Translations under genes and position numbers: made by a program
Part shown: positions 54,400 to 63,292 of the stretch, in pieces
Layout of the letters: every line of letters begins with the position of its first letter
How positions within the stretch are numbered: the first letter of the stretch is position 1
The notes under the pieces: generated by a model
Seen by the model: only the letters and a program-made list of their open reading frames with translations
What the model was told of the DNA's origin: nothing
Database searches by the model: none
NCBI RefSeq assembly: GCF_036322585.1
Contig: NZ_AP024600.1
Coordinates: forward strand, 2,294,001-2,358,000
DNA from: Luteolibacter sp. LG18
Lineage (GTDB): Bacteria > Verrucomicrobiota > Verrucomicrobiia > Verrucomicrobiales > Akkermansiaceae
Direction of reading: 5' to 3'
DNA: 64,000 nt

Positions 54400-55149
54400 T
54401 TATAACAACTCCGGGCCTTCCGCCAGCAACGGTGTGTCATCTTTCAGCCCGATCCCGCTCAGGCCGAGCCGGTAGGAGGCGGTCAGTAGGGCGTGGAGTT
54501 TCCGCGCCGCCAGGTCCGGGGCGAGTCCCTCCGGACGGATGTTCGAGACGCAATTGCGGTCGGCGTCGGTGCGGCCGGGGCGGGGCGAGTGGGTGAAATA
54601 GGCGCCCAAGCTGTCCGGCGAGCCGAGACCGGGCCGCTCGCCGAGCAGCATCAGGCTCAGTTTCGCTCCCAGCAGGCCGCCGACCTCGTCCTGGATGGCC
54701 ACCCGGCCGTGGCGGACGATGCACAGTGGAGCGATGATCCAGCCGTCCTTCACCAGCAGCGGCAGCAGGGCGGAAAGAAGCGGCACTGCCTGGTCCATCA
54801 CTGCGCGGGTGGAAAGCCCGTCCGAGAGCACGATCGCGAGGTCCGCGCCGCGGTCGACGTCCGCCAGCAACTCATGCGAGTGCCGGGACAGCGCGCGCCC
54901 GTAATCCGGCCGCCGCAGGTAGGTGGCGCGGTCGAGCGCCCGGCTTTCCAGCACCAATGGGTGACCATGCAGGCCGTGCAATTTCGCCGCGAGGTCCAGT
55001 GGGTCGAAGGGGGCGAGCACGGCGTCCTTCGCCCGTGCGTGGGACAGCCGGAAATCGAGCAGGGGAGCCGTTGGAAGGCTTCCGCCCGCTCTCCCGAGCG
55101 CGATCCTCGCCGCGGTGAATCCGCGCAGGTGTTGCCACGGATCGTTCAT
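54400..55149 (-). CDS. eutC: ethanolamine ammonia-lyase small subunit
   Basis: Light subunit of the adenosylcobalamin-dependent lyase that splits ethanolamine to acetaldehyde and ammonia. The 249-residue protein has ARIALGRAGGSLPTAPLLDFRLSHARAKDAVLAPFD, the DLAIVLSDGLSTRAV stretch, LGERPGLGSPDSLGAYFTHSPRPGRTDADRNCVSNIRPEGL, which is the most conserved part, and a normal end. The ATG overlaps the eutB stop by four bases. Confidence 0.95.
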   Translation of the reverse strand: MNDPWQHLRGFTAARIALGRAGGSLPTAPLLDFRLSHARAKDAVLAPFDPLDLAAKLHGLHGHPLVLESRALDRATYLRRPDYGRALSRHSHELLADVDRGADLAIVLSDGLSTRAVMDQAVPLLSALLPLLVKDGWIIAPLCIVRHGRVAIQDEVGGLLGAKLSLMLLGERPGLGSPDSLGAYFTHSPRPGRTDADRNCVSNIRPEGLAPDLAARKLHALLTASYRLGLSGIGLKDDTPLLAEGPELL

Positions 55150-56531
55150 GACGCCACCTCCCCGCTCAGCAGCAGCGCGTGGCGCTCACCCACCGGCAGA
55201 AGGCGCTGCGAGGCATCGGCGATCCGCATGTGCTCCAGCCACGCCTCGAACTCCGGGGCCGCCCGCAGGCCGAGCACCTGACGGATGTAGCGGCTGTCGT
55301 GGAACGAGGTGGACTGGTAGTTCAGCATGATGTCGTCCGCGCCCGGCACGCCCATGATGAAGGTGCAACCGGCCACGCCCAGCAGCGTCAGCAGCGTGTC
55401 CATGTCGTCCTGATCGGCGTCGGCGTGGTTGGTGTAGCAGATGTCGCAGCCCATCGGCACGCCGAGGAGTTTCCCGCAGAAATGGTCTTCCAAGCCCGCG
55501 CGGATAATCTGCTTCCCGTCGTAGAGGTATTCCGGCCCGATGAAGCCGACCACCGTGTTGCAGAGCAGCGGCGAGAACTCCCGCGCCACCGCGTGCGCCC
55601 GCGCCTCCAGCGTCTGCTGGTCCACCCCGTGGTGGGCGTTCGCGGATAGGCAGGAACCCTGGCCGGTTTCGAAATACATCACGTTGTTGCCCACCGTGCC
55701 GCGGTTCAGTTCGAGGCCCATGCGATGCGCCTCGCGGAGCAGGTCGAGCGAGATGCCGAAGCTCTGGTTCGCCGCTTCCGTGCCCGCGATCGATTGGAAA
55801 ATCAGGTCCACCGGATCGCCGTTCTCGATGCAGCGCATCGTGTTCGTCACGTGGGTGAGCACGCAGCTCTGGGTGGGGATGGCGTATTCGGTGATGAGCC
55901 GGTCCATCAGCCGCAGCAGCACCCCGCAGGCGGCGGGATTGTCGGTGGCGGGGTTGATGCCGATCGTGGCATCGCCGCAGCCGTAGAGCAGGCCGTCGAG
56001 AATGGAGGCCGCGATGCCGCGAGCGTCGTCGGTCGGGTGGTTCGGCTGGAGCCGCACGCTCATCCGGCCGGGCAGGCCGATGGTGTTGCGGAAACGTGTG
56101 ACGACCGTCGCTTTCTTCGCGGCGAGGATGAGATCCTGGTTGCCCATGAGCTTGCTCACGGCGGCCACCATTTCCGGCGTGAGGCCGGGAGCCACGGCGG
56201 CCAGCTCCGCGGAGGTCGTCTGGTAGTCCAGCAGCCACTCACGGAATTCCCCGACCGTGAGACCGGACACCGGTGAGAAGGCCGCGCGGTCATGGCGGTC
56301 CGCGATCAGCCGGGTGACCTCGTCGTCGTCATACGGGATCACCCACTCCTCCAGGAAGGTCGCCAGCGGCACCTCCGCCAGCCGCATCTGCGCGGCCACC
56401 CGCTCCTCCGCGTTTGCCGCCGCCACGCCCGCGAGCTGGTCGCCGGAGCGCAGCGGCGTGGCCTTCGCCAGCAGCGTTTTCAGATCCGGGAACGAGTGGA
56501 AATCCCGGCCGAGTTGGAAGTGGTAGGACAT
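55146..56531 (-). CDS. eutB: ethanolamine ammonia-lyase large subunit
   Basis: Catalytic heavy subunit. The 461-residue protein has SGDQLAGVAA, KLMGNQDLILAAKKATVVTRFRNTIGLPGRMSVRLQPNHPTDD, GDATIGINPATDN, GTEAANQSFGISLDLL, YFETGQGSCLSANAHHGVDQQTLEARA and VGFIGPEYLYDGKQIIRAGLEDHFCGKLLG, matching EutB throughout. No microcompartment shell genes, reactivase (eutA) or aldehyde dehydrogenase are nearby, so this is a stand-alone lyase, perhaps using ethanolamine as a nitrogen source. The start is the ATG at 56531. Confidence 0.96.
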   Translation of the reverse strand: MSYHFQLGRDFHSFPDLKTLLAKATPLRSGDQLAGVAAANAEERVAAQMRLAEVPLATFLEEWVIPYDDDEVTRLIADRHDRAAFSPVSGLTVGEFREWLLDYQTTSAELAAVAPGLTPEMVAAVSKLMGNQDLILAAKKATVVTRFRNTIGLPGRMSVRLQPNHPTDDARGIAASILDGLLYGCGDATIGINPATDNPAACGVLLRLMDRLITEYAIPTQSCVLTHVTNTMRCIENGDPVDLIFQSIAGTEAANQSFGISLDLLREAHRMGLELNRGTVGNNVMYFETGQGSCLSANAHHGVDQQTLEARAHAVAREFSPLLCNTVVGFIGPEYLYDGKQIIRAGLEDHFCGKLLGVPMGCDICYTNHADADQDDMDTLLTLLGVAGCTFIMGVPGADDIMLNYQSTSFHDSRYIRQVLGLRAAPEFEAWLEHMRIADASQRLLPVGERHALLLSGEVAS

Positions 56532-56639
56532 CGCGGGTATCGATCGGAAGCATCATCCATTCCGGTCCGGGGCGGGGGCGAGGGAAATGCGCCGATTGCC
56601 CGGAAGTCTGGCGATCTTGCAAAGAAGAGAAACGGCGGG

Positions 56640-57002
56640 TCAGGTTTTCGCATCGGCCTCCCGTCCGAACGCCACCAGGTTGCCGTCCGGATCCTCGATC
56701 ACGAAATCGCGCATGCCGTAGTCGTAATCCCGCGGCGGGGCTTGCGCGCGGGCTCCTCTCGCGGTGACCTCGGCGTGGTAGCCATCGACGTCATCGCAGA
56801 AGACGTAGAGGCTGCCCTGGCCGGTCTGGCGCTTGTTCGTCGCCGCCGGTCCGGAAAGGTGGATCTGCACCTCGCCGTGCGCCACGCCCGCGTAATCGCC
56901 GAAACGGAAGCGCTCCGAGAACCCGAGCACCTCCGTGTAGAATCGCAGCGCCGCCCCGACATCGGCGACATGGAAGGTCGTGGCGCTGCCGTGGGTCTGC
57001 AT
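56640..57002 (-). CDS. VOC superfamily protein
   Basis: A 120-residue glyoxalase-fold protein: ATTFHVADVGAALRFYTEVLGFSERFRFGDYAGVAHGEVQIHLSG, YVFCDDVDGYHAEVTARGARAQAPPRDYDYGMRDFVIEDPDGNLVAFG. This is a full VOC unit with the terminal D-P-D-G-N-L-V-x-F strand; an Ala replaces the usual metal-binding Glu there, so binding may be non-metal. It lies 108 bp upstream of eutB and 43 bp downstream of the first membrane paralogue, all on one strand. It is not a close copy of the VOC gene at 54022. Confidence 0.85.
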   Translation of the reverse strand: MQTHGSATTFHVADVGAALRFYTEVLGFSERFRFGDYAGVAHGEVQIHLSGPAATNKRQTGQGSLYVFCDDVDGYHAEVTARGARAQAPPRDYDYGMRDFVIEDPDGNLVAFGREADAKT

Positions 57003-57045
57003 GATCTTCGTCTTTAGCGGATATCGTTCAAGGGTGCGAGGTTCT

Positions 57046-59142
57046 TCAGCGATCCGGTGTCAGGGGGCGGAGGATCTTGAGGTTCTCTTCCTTCATCCGG
57101 GCGATGATTTGTCCTTCGTAGGTGGTCAGGCTTGGGCCGGGCGCCAACAGACTGTCGCGTGAAATCCAATAACGCTCCTGAAGCTTGCAAAGGGGAATGA
57201 GCAGCGCCACCGGGAGAAGCAGGAAGATCCATGCGGGCACCAGCATGCGGGAGACCACTTGCCTGCCGAGCGCCCGATCGCGGTGGGTGAAGATCGCCCG
57301 TGTGAGAGCGGCGAGCCACCATAGCAGGAGCGGCAACAGCATTGCCACGGCCATCGCCGGCGCGTCCATCCCCGAGGGCAGCTTGTAGGTGCCTTCAAAA
57401 AATTCCACTTCGATGGGGGGCTCCGGATGCGGATGCAGGTAGTAGATGCCAGCGATGCAGGAAGCGAGATAACCGAGTGAGGCAAGTATACCCAAACCCA
57501 GCGGGCTGCGGTTTGCGATCGCGAGGCCGGGTAGACGGTAACGTAACCGCCAGCGGGCCGCCACCACCGGGGAGGCCATCGTGAGGAGGAGCCAAGCTGT
57601 CAATTGTACGATCTTCGTCACAATGCCCGGATTGAAATATCCCCAGTCTCTTCCGCCCAAGGGAGTCCATCCGTAAAGGATTGCCAGATGGGCTGTGGGC
57701 AGAACCGCGGCGGCAAAAAGCCATGCCCAGTCGACCGGTTTCAAGGTTTGTATCAATCGGGCAGACAATCGGCGCAACAGGCTGCCGGACCGGAAGCGGT
57801 AGATTGCACAGGCACCGCAGAGGATGAGAACGACGGGGAACACGGCCACCCCGGCGATGCGGTGGGCATTGGCGTGGTCGACCATGCGCCCGGGGTTCAG
57901 ATCGGAGACCGTCGGCACGGGAGCGTTGTCCACCATATTCGACATGAGAGCGATCGTTTGGTCTGCGAGGGCGCTACCGTGGTCGGTCACCGCTTTTTCC
58001 GCCGCGGATGAAGGAGCTCGATTCCGCCGCGCGTCGTTATTGGCCCATGCCTGTTGACTGGCTTCCTTGAGACGGGCTGCCTGCTCGTTGAGGTCGAGTC
58101 GTTCGGCTCCGTCGCTCAGATTCGATAGCGTGGTGGCAAGGCTGCCTTGCAAGATAAGGTGTTCGAGCATGCGGTCGCTCGATTCGGTTTGCAGTCGGGC
58201 CAGGAGCGACCAATCCGCCATCAGGTGTTGGAACTCGTCCTTCTGTCCTTGGTTGGCCAGCCGCCAGCTCTGGGCCGCGACCGCACGGGAGAGGGGCTGG
58301 AAGGTGAGGGCCGCCAAGGATCCGGGGGCAGTGAACGAAAGATTTCGCATCCGTTCCGCGGAATCGGTGGCGGGAGGGAGGAGGGCCTGCCGCTCCGCGG
58401 CGAGCCGGGTCGAGTAGGATTCGAAGCGGGGCTGGGTGACCGCCTGATGCAGCAGCGCCATGCATTCCGCTAGCCGGGGCTCGTCCAGAACATCCCATTC
58501 CTTCGGAGCATGCGCGAGGGTCTGGGCCTTGCTCTGCTTTCTCGATTCGACGGTTTTGGCCGATTTCACTGCTGCCGCGAGGGCGGGGAACCAGGCGTTG
58601 CCCGGGTCAATCTTTTCCGCGGTGGCGAGGAAGTCGGTGGGCAATGCCGACCGCTCCGAGACGTGGATAGATGCATACTGGGCGTAGTAGTCGGGGCGGT
58701 CTGGGAATCGTTTCCAAAGGGCTTCCCACCGCCCGGCCCGGGTCTTGGAAGGGGTGCCGAAAAGGATCAGCCGCTGCTCATCAGAGAGAGTTCCGGCGAG
58801 CTGTTGCTGGAAATAGGGTTCATCGAAATCGTCCTCATGAAACCTCCCCATGAAGGGGTCGGAACCCAGGTGCTGGAACTCGACTGTTTCCTGGATCAGG
58901 GGGGCCAGACAGGCCAGGGAACCGAGCAGCACCGAGCCCCACAGCCACCATCTCCAGCGTCTCCGCAGGAGGCTGCCATCCTGTCGCCGGAGTTCTTCCG
59001 AAGCCGTCTCCCAACAAGTCGCGTCCGCGGACGACGGATCGATCCGCTCCTCCAATGCCCGCCGGGCGTGGATTTGGAGTTCCGCGTTGTCGGCGAAGGG
59101 GCGGACGACGGCGTCGAGGAAACGTTCGGCGGGAGAGGACAT
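57046..59142 (-). CDS. seven-helix membrane protein, paralogue 1 of 3
   Basis: A 698-residue protein of unknown function. An N-terminal cytoplasmic-looking helix pair (PAERFLDAVVRPFADNAELQIHARRALEE) is followed by a membrane segment (66-83) and a large helical soluble region (about 90-425). Conserved parts of that region are DEQRLILFG (121-129), RFPDRPDYYAQYASIH (146-160), KIDPGNAWFP (177-186) and PRFESY (238-243). Six further membrane segments lie at about 430-448, 471-490, 509-528, 548-568, 595-615 and 633-652, and a C-terminal tail starts QERYWISRDSLLAPGP. It shares all of these with the next two genes. No transporter or enzyme signature was found. Spacing to paralogue 2 is 37 bp. Confidence 0.75.
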   Translation of the reverse strand: MSSPAERFLDAVVRPFADNAELQIHARRALEERIDPSSADATCWETASEELRRQDGSLLRRRWRWWLWGSVLLGSLACLAPLIQETVEFQHLGSDPFMGRFHEDDFDEPYFQQQLAGTLSDEQRLILFGTPSKTRAGRWEALWKRFPDRPDYYAQYASIHVSERSALPTDFLATAEKIDPGNAWFPALAAAVKSAKTVESRKQSKAQTLAHAPKEWDVLDEPRLAECMALLHQAVTQPRFESYSTRLAAERQALLPPATDSAERMRNLSFTAPGSLAALTFQPLSRAVAAQSWRLANQGQKDEFQHLMADWSLLARLQTESSDRMLEHLILQGSLATTLSNLSDGAERLDLNEQAARLKEASQQAWANNDARRNRAPSSAAEKAVTDHGSALADQTIALMSNMVDNAPVPTVSDLNPGRMVDHANAHRIAGVAVFPVVLILCGACAIYRFRSGSLLRRLSARLIQTLKPVDWAWLFAAAVLPTAHLAILYGWTPLGGRDWGYFNPGIVTKIVQLTAWLLLTMASPVVAARWRLRYRLPGLAIANRSPLGLGILASLGYLASCIAGIYYLHPHPEPPIEVEFFEGTYKLPSGMDAPAMAVAMLLPLLLWWLAALTRAIFTHRDRALGRQVVSRMLVPAWIFLLLPVALLIPLCKLQERYWISRDSLLAPGPSLTTYEGQIIARMKEENLKILRPLTPDR

Positions 59143-59179
59143 GGCGGGTGGATCAGTAGGCGCTTTTGCGGGCCGAAGT

Positions 59180-61231
59180 TCAGCGAATCTCGTTCAAGGG
59201 GGCGAGGATCTCAAGCAGCTCGGCTTTGCGGACCTTGGCGACTTCGTATTCGAACTGTCCCATCGTTGGCTTGCCCGGCTCGATTTGCATCAGAGTGTCC
59301 CGGCCAAGCCAGTATCGCTCTTCCGCCCGGGACACCATCGCCGTCACCGCCAGCGCGAGCATGGCGGTGGCATAGGCTGCGGCCACCATGCGGGCGGTGG
59401 TTTGCCGTCCCAAGGCGTTTGTCTGGCGGGTAAAGATCGCTCGTATGGCGGTCACGATCCACCACAGCTCACAAATGGAGAAGGCCACTCCCCAGGCGAT
59501 CGCCCAAGGTTTGCCAAGATCGAGTGTGGCGAAGAGACCTGAGAGCGGCAGGAGCACGGTGCACAGGGCGAGAATGATCCATCCCAGCCATGGCCGCGGA
59601 TGATAGACCCCCAGGGCGTGGGTTCGGATGCCGATGCGCCACCGGGCAATCACGATCGGAGCGATCACGGATAGCGCGGCCCATGCATTGATCTGATGAA
59701 TGGGTTTTGTTTTGAGGACGTAGACCAGATTCCAATTCCGGATGCCGAGCGGCGTGAGATACTGGACGGCTTCGTATACCAGCAGAGGACCGCAACCACC
59801 CGCCACGAGGACCCACAGCCAATCGGCGGGTGTCATCATCGCGCTCAACCGGCTGGAGAGGAGGCGGGTCAGGCGACCATGACGAAAGCGGTAAAGGGCG
59901 GCTGTGGCACAGGCGATTCCCACGAAGCCAAAGGCGCAGAGACTCAGGAGTCTGCCTGCCCAGGCGTGATCCACCAGACGCATGGGCTTCAATGCCGCTT
60001 CGTCGATTGGCGGAGGGGCAAGGGCTTGCCGGGACACCATCGGCAGCGCGATCCCCGCCAGCATGCTGCCACGTTTTTCGATCAGGTCGCCAAGGGGCTG
60101 ATCATCGATGGCTTTTCGTTTTTGAGAGTCGGCTTCAAGAGCTTGGCTCAACGGATCGAATATTCCGATCTCTTTGGTGAGTTCCAGCTTTCGCGTGGCC
60201 TCCTTGAAGATTCGAACGGAAGCGCTGGTGACCGCATGGGCCACCAGCGTTCCCACGAGGTCCTTGCTGTCCATGAGCAAGCGGGAGGTGAGGTCTTTCC
60301 AGATCAGGATAAACGCTTGGAGCTCCTCGCGTTTCCCTTCTTCCGTGAGTCTCTGGGCATGGGCCCCGATGACCTCGACGAGTTTCTGCATCGCAGGGCT
60401 GTTCGGAGATATGCCAGTGGCCATCACGGTGCGGGTGATGTATGACGGGAAATCGGTTGCAGGTGGAACGAGCGAAATCCGCTCATCAAATCGCTTGCCG
60501 TCGTAGGATTCGAATCGAGGCAGCGTGCTGGCTTTCACCAGAAGTTCCACCGCGTGATCGAGCCCCGTGGGATCGAGGATCTTCCATTGTTTGGGCTTTC
60601 GCTCCTTCTTCTCTTCCTCGGTGCGGGGCAGGGCCTCGACCGACCGACTGCCGAGGGTGACCGCCGCGAAGGTGGGAAACCATGCGTTGTCCGGGTCGAT
60701 CCGGTTCGCCGTGTCGAAATAGTCCGGCGGGAGTTTCTTGTGCTTCGAAGTGTAGGCCAAGGCGTAGGCGGCGAAATAGGAAGGATTGTCGGGATGGCGC
60801 TCCCAAAGTTCTTCGCCGGAAAGTTTGTTGGAGTTCTCCGACGAGGAGCCGAACAGGATCAACTTCTGATCGGCATCAAGACCGGCGGATAAACGCTCTC
60901 TCGTTTCGTCAGGAGTCCCCACTCCCTCGATGAAGTCAGGTCCCAGGCGGGAGAGTATTTTCGAGGCGGTGAGCAGGCTCGCCAATCCCGGATAGTAGCA
61001 GGCGAAAAAGGCGGTCAGGATGAGAACCAGGAAGAGCAGGGGAAGCTTTCCGTTCCATCGTTGCCTGTCCTGTCGCTCCAGTCGTACGGCTGCCCGCTCC
61101 CATTCGGGATCGCTTGCGGATGCTGGATCGATGAGGTCTTCCAGCTCCCGCCGCGCGTGGATCTGGAACTCCGGGTTGCCCGCGAAGGGGTGGATGGCCG
61201 TGTCGAGGAAGCGTTCGGCGGGGGAGGGCAT
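59180..61231 (-). CDS. seven-helix membrane protein, paralogue 2 of 3
   Basis: A 683-residue relative of its neighbours with the same plan. N-terminal MPSPAERFLDTAIHPFAGNPEFQIHARRELE, first membrane segment at about 63-83, soluble region with DADQKLILFG, RHPDNPSYFAAYALAY, NRIDPDNAWFP and PRFESY, then six C-terminal membrane segments and the tail EERYWLGRDTLMQIEPG. The soluble region is predicted helical and repeat-like. Identity between copies is concentrated in the N-terminal 35 residues, the DP-D-N-A-W-F-P motif and the tail, and it is low elsewhere, so the duplication looks old. No catalytic motif was recognised. Spacing to paralogue 3 is 39 bp. Confidence 0.75.
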   Translation of the reverse strand: MPSPAERFLDTAIHPFAGNPEFQIHARRELEDLIDPASASDPEWERAAVRLERQDRQRWNGKLPLLFLVLILTAFFACYYPGLASLLTASKILSRLGPDFIEGVGTPDETRERLSAGLDADQKLILFGSSSENSNKLSGEELWERHPDNPSYFAAYALAYTSKHKKLPPDYFDTANRIDPDNAWFPTFAAVTLGSRSVEALPRTEEEKKERKPKQWKILDPTGLDHAVELLVKASTLPRFESYDGKRFDERISLVPPATDFPSYITRTVMATGISPNSPAMQKLVEVIGAHAQRLTEEGKREELQAFILIWKDLTSRLLMDSKDLVGTLVAHAVTSASVRIFKEATRKLELTKEIGIFDPLSQALEADSQKRKAIDDQPLGDLIEKRGSMLAGIALPMVSRQALAPPPIDEAALKPMRLVDHAWAGRLLSLCAFGFVGIACATAALYRFRHGRLTRLLSSRLSAMMTPADWLWVLVAGGCGPLLVYEAVQYLTPLGIRNWNLVYVLKTKPIHQINAWAALSVIAPIVIARWRIGIRTHALGVYHPRPWLGWIILALCTVLLPLSGLFATLDLGKPWAIAWGVAFSICELWWIVTAIRAIFTRQTNALGRQTTARMVAAAYATAMLALAVTAMVSRAEERYWLGRDTLMQIEPGKPTMGQFEYEVAKVRKAELLEILAPLNEIR

Positions 61232-61270
61232 AGTGGAATAGCTCGGAGGGAATTTTTGACAGGCCGAGGG

Positions 61271-63265
61271 TCAACGGAGATCGCTCAAGGGTGCGAGGAT
61301 TTCGAAGCGTTGGCTCCGTTGCTTTTCCAGCGTCTCGTCAATCGCTTGAATGGGGGGATTGGCCACCACTTTGTCTCGGGAAACCCAATATCGTTCCTGT
61401 GCGCGATAGACCGGTCCAAGCAGGAACAAGAGCGTGGCGCTGAAAAAGTAAGCGGGCACCACGAGCCGGATGAACGTCAATGAGCCCAGGGCATGGTGAC
61501 GGCTGCACAAAGCCACCAGCAGGTGCAGAAGCCACCAGAGCGCGGGAATGGCGATCAGGATCACACCCGCGGTTTGCCAGGTCGAGGGCCCCTCCATTAC
61601 GAAACCGAGGCCGGTGACGGGCATGGCCAACACGGCGGCGGCCAAAGCCACGTATCCCGGGCTCGTCCATTTGGAGGCGATGCCTGCCATAGGCAGGCGT
61701 TTCTTCAAACGCCATTGGAGCACGAAAAGGGGGGCGGTGACGAGGAGGGCGATCCAGGCATAGATCTCTCCCCAAACAACGCCTCCCCTCACCGCATAGC
61801 TCCACTCGCGTCCACCCAAGGGTGTGACGTGATACAGGAGTTGCTGCCCCAGGACCGGAGCCAGGCAGCCCGCGCCGAGCAGCCACATCAGATCGGTTGG
61901 ATGCAGCAGCGCAGTCATTCTCGCGGACAATCGGCGCGGCAAGGTGCCATGGCGGAAACGGCATGCCGCGAAGGCACTGGCAAGAACGAGCAATCCGGTG
62001 GCGATCCCGACGGCTGCCACCCAACCACCTACGGCGTGATCGGCCAATCGGCCGGGGGTAGGATCTCCGGTCGGGATGGAATTCCCGTTGGCGATGTTCC
62101 ATCCGGGGTAACCTCTCGCCACGCTGCCGCGGACCAGCGATTCCGCGTGGGTATGTTCCGGCTTCCGCTTTGCCAAAATGATCAATTGGGATACCTCGCG
62201 GAGCTTTCCTGCTTCCGCGGGCATCCCGAGGCGGTCGGCGGTTTGGATCAGATAGGCCAATTGCTGGGAAGCGTGCTCCAGCGTGAGCAGGCTTTGGTTG
62301 TCCTGAAGCACCGTGGACCGCCACTGGATCAGCAGTTCTCTAAAGCCAGGGCGGTCTCCCCGGGTGGCGAGGATATTCGCCTGCGCCATGACCGCATTTC
62401 CCAGGTACGCGCCGCCGAGATAGGAAGACTGGATCACGCTCTCGGAGACGGAGATCCGTCTCAAGAGCGCTGGATAGTCGGTGGTCCGGGGTAGAAGCGC
62501 GGATACTTCAGCCTGTCTTGCCGCTTGATAGGAATCATGGCGGGGCCGCTGGGCCGCCTGGGCCAACAGATCCAGGGCCTCTTGGAAAGCGAAGGGATCT
62601 TTCATGGCGAAATCGGGAGTTGGCGGACTTCCTTTGCGCCGTGGGGAGTAAACACGATTCGCCTTGGCCTTGTGTGCCGCCGCCTGGGCGGCGGCCAGGG
62701 GAAACCAGCCGTTGTCGGGATCGAGACGAGCTGCGGTCGTCAGGAAATCCGGCGGCAAGGTGGCGTGCCGGTAATAATGGGCGACGGCATATTGGGCGTA
62801 GTAGGAGAGATTGTCGGGATAGCGTTGGCTCAGCGCGGCAAGCTGTTCCCACGGGACCGGTTTCGACGTGTCACCAAGGAGAACGAACTTTTGTTCAGAC
62901 GAAAGCCCTTTCCCAAGCCACCGGGTGATTTCAGGAGCCTCTGGTTCGGGCAGATGGGGCACCTGCGGCGGCAGGGTTGAAAAACAACCTCCGATGCGCA
63001 GACCCTGGATCAGGTCCATGCCGGTGCCAAGGCAGGCCAATATCGCGAGGGTAGCCCCCGCTCCTACGACCCATCTCCAGCGCCGGGCCCACCAGCTCTT
63101 ATCGTGCAGCCTCAGCCTGTTCGCGGCTTCGGCCCAGAACAGATCACCTGCCGCGGACGCATCGATCTGCTCCTCCAGTTCCCGCCGCGCGTGGATCTGG
63201 AGCTCCGCGTTGTCTGCGAAGGGGGAGACGGCGGTGTCGAGGAAACGTTCTGCGGGCGAGGGCAT
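61271..63265 (-). CDS. seven-helix membrane protein, paralogue 3 of 3
   Basis: A 664-residue protein, first of the three in transcription order. It has MPSPAERFLDTAVSPFADNAELQIHARRELEEQIDAS, a membrane segment at about 65-85, then SSEQKFVLLGDTSKP, RYPDNLSYYAQYAVAHYYRHATLPPDFLTTAARLDPDNGWFP and PRHDSY in the soluble part, six C-terminal membrane segments, and the tail QERYWVSRDKVVANPP. The ATG is 27 bp after the end of the secreted LamG/DUF1080-like gene; AAGGAG lies 13 bases before it, rather far for a Shine-Dalgarno site. Function is unknown. The N-terminal 35 residues recall short helical modules ahead of membrane domains in other bacterial proteins, but that likeness is weak. Confidence 0.75.
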   Translation of the reverse strand: MPSPAERFLDTAVSPFADNAELQIHARRELEEQIDASAAGDLFWAEAANRLRLHDKSWWARRWRWVVGAGATLAILACLGTGMDLIQGLRIGGCFSTLPPQVPHLPEPEAPEITRWLGKGLSSEQKFVLLGDTSKPVPWEQLAALSQRYPDNLSYYAQYAVAHYYRHATLPPDFLTTAARLDPDNGWFPLAAAQAAAHKAKANRVYSPRRKGSPPTPDFAMKDPFAFQEALDLLAQAAQRPRHDSYQAARQAEVSALLPRTTDYPALLRRISVSESVIQSSYLGGAYLGNAVMAQANILATRGDRPGFRELLIQWRSTVLQDNQSLLTLEHASQQLAYLIQTADRLGMPAEAGKLREVSQLIILAKRKPEHTHAESLVRGSVARGYPGWNIANGNSIPTGDPTPGRLADHAVGGWVAAVGIATGLLVLASAFAACRFRHGTLPRRLSARMTALLHPTDLMWLLGAGCLAPVLGQQLLYHVTPLGGREWSYAVRGGVVWGEIYAWIALLVTAPLFVLQWRLKKRLPMAGIASKWTSPGYVALAAAVLAMPVTGLGFVMEGPSTWQTAGVILIAIPALWWLLHLLVALCSRHHALGSLTFIRLVVPAYFFSATLLFLLGPVYRAQERYWVSRDKVVANPPIQAIDETLEKQRSQRFEILAPLSDLR

Positions 63266-63292
63266 GGGGAAGGCTCAACTCCTTGCTGGGAA

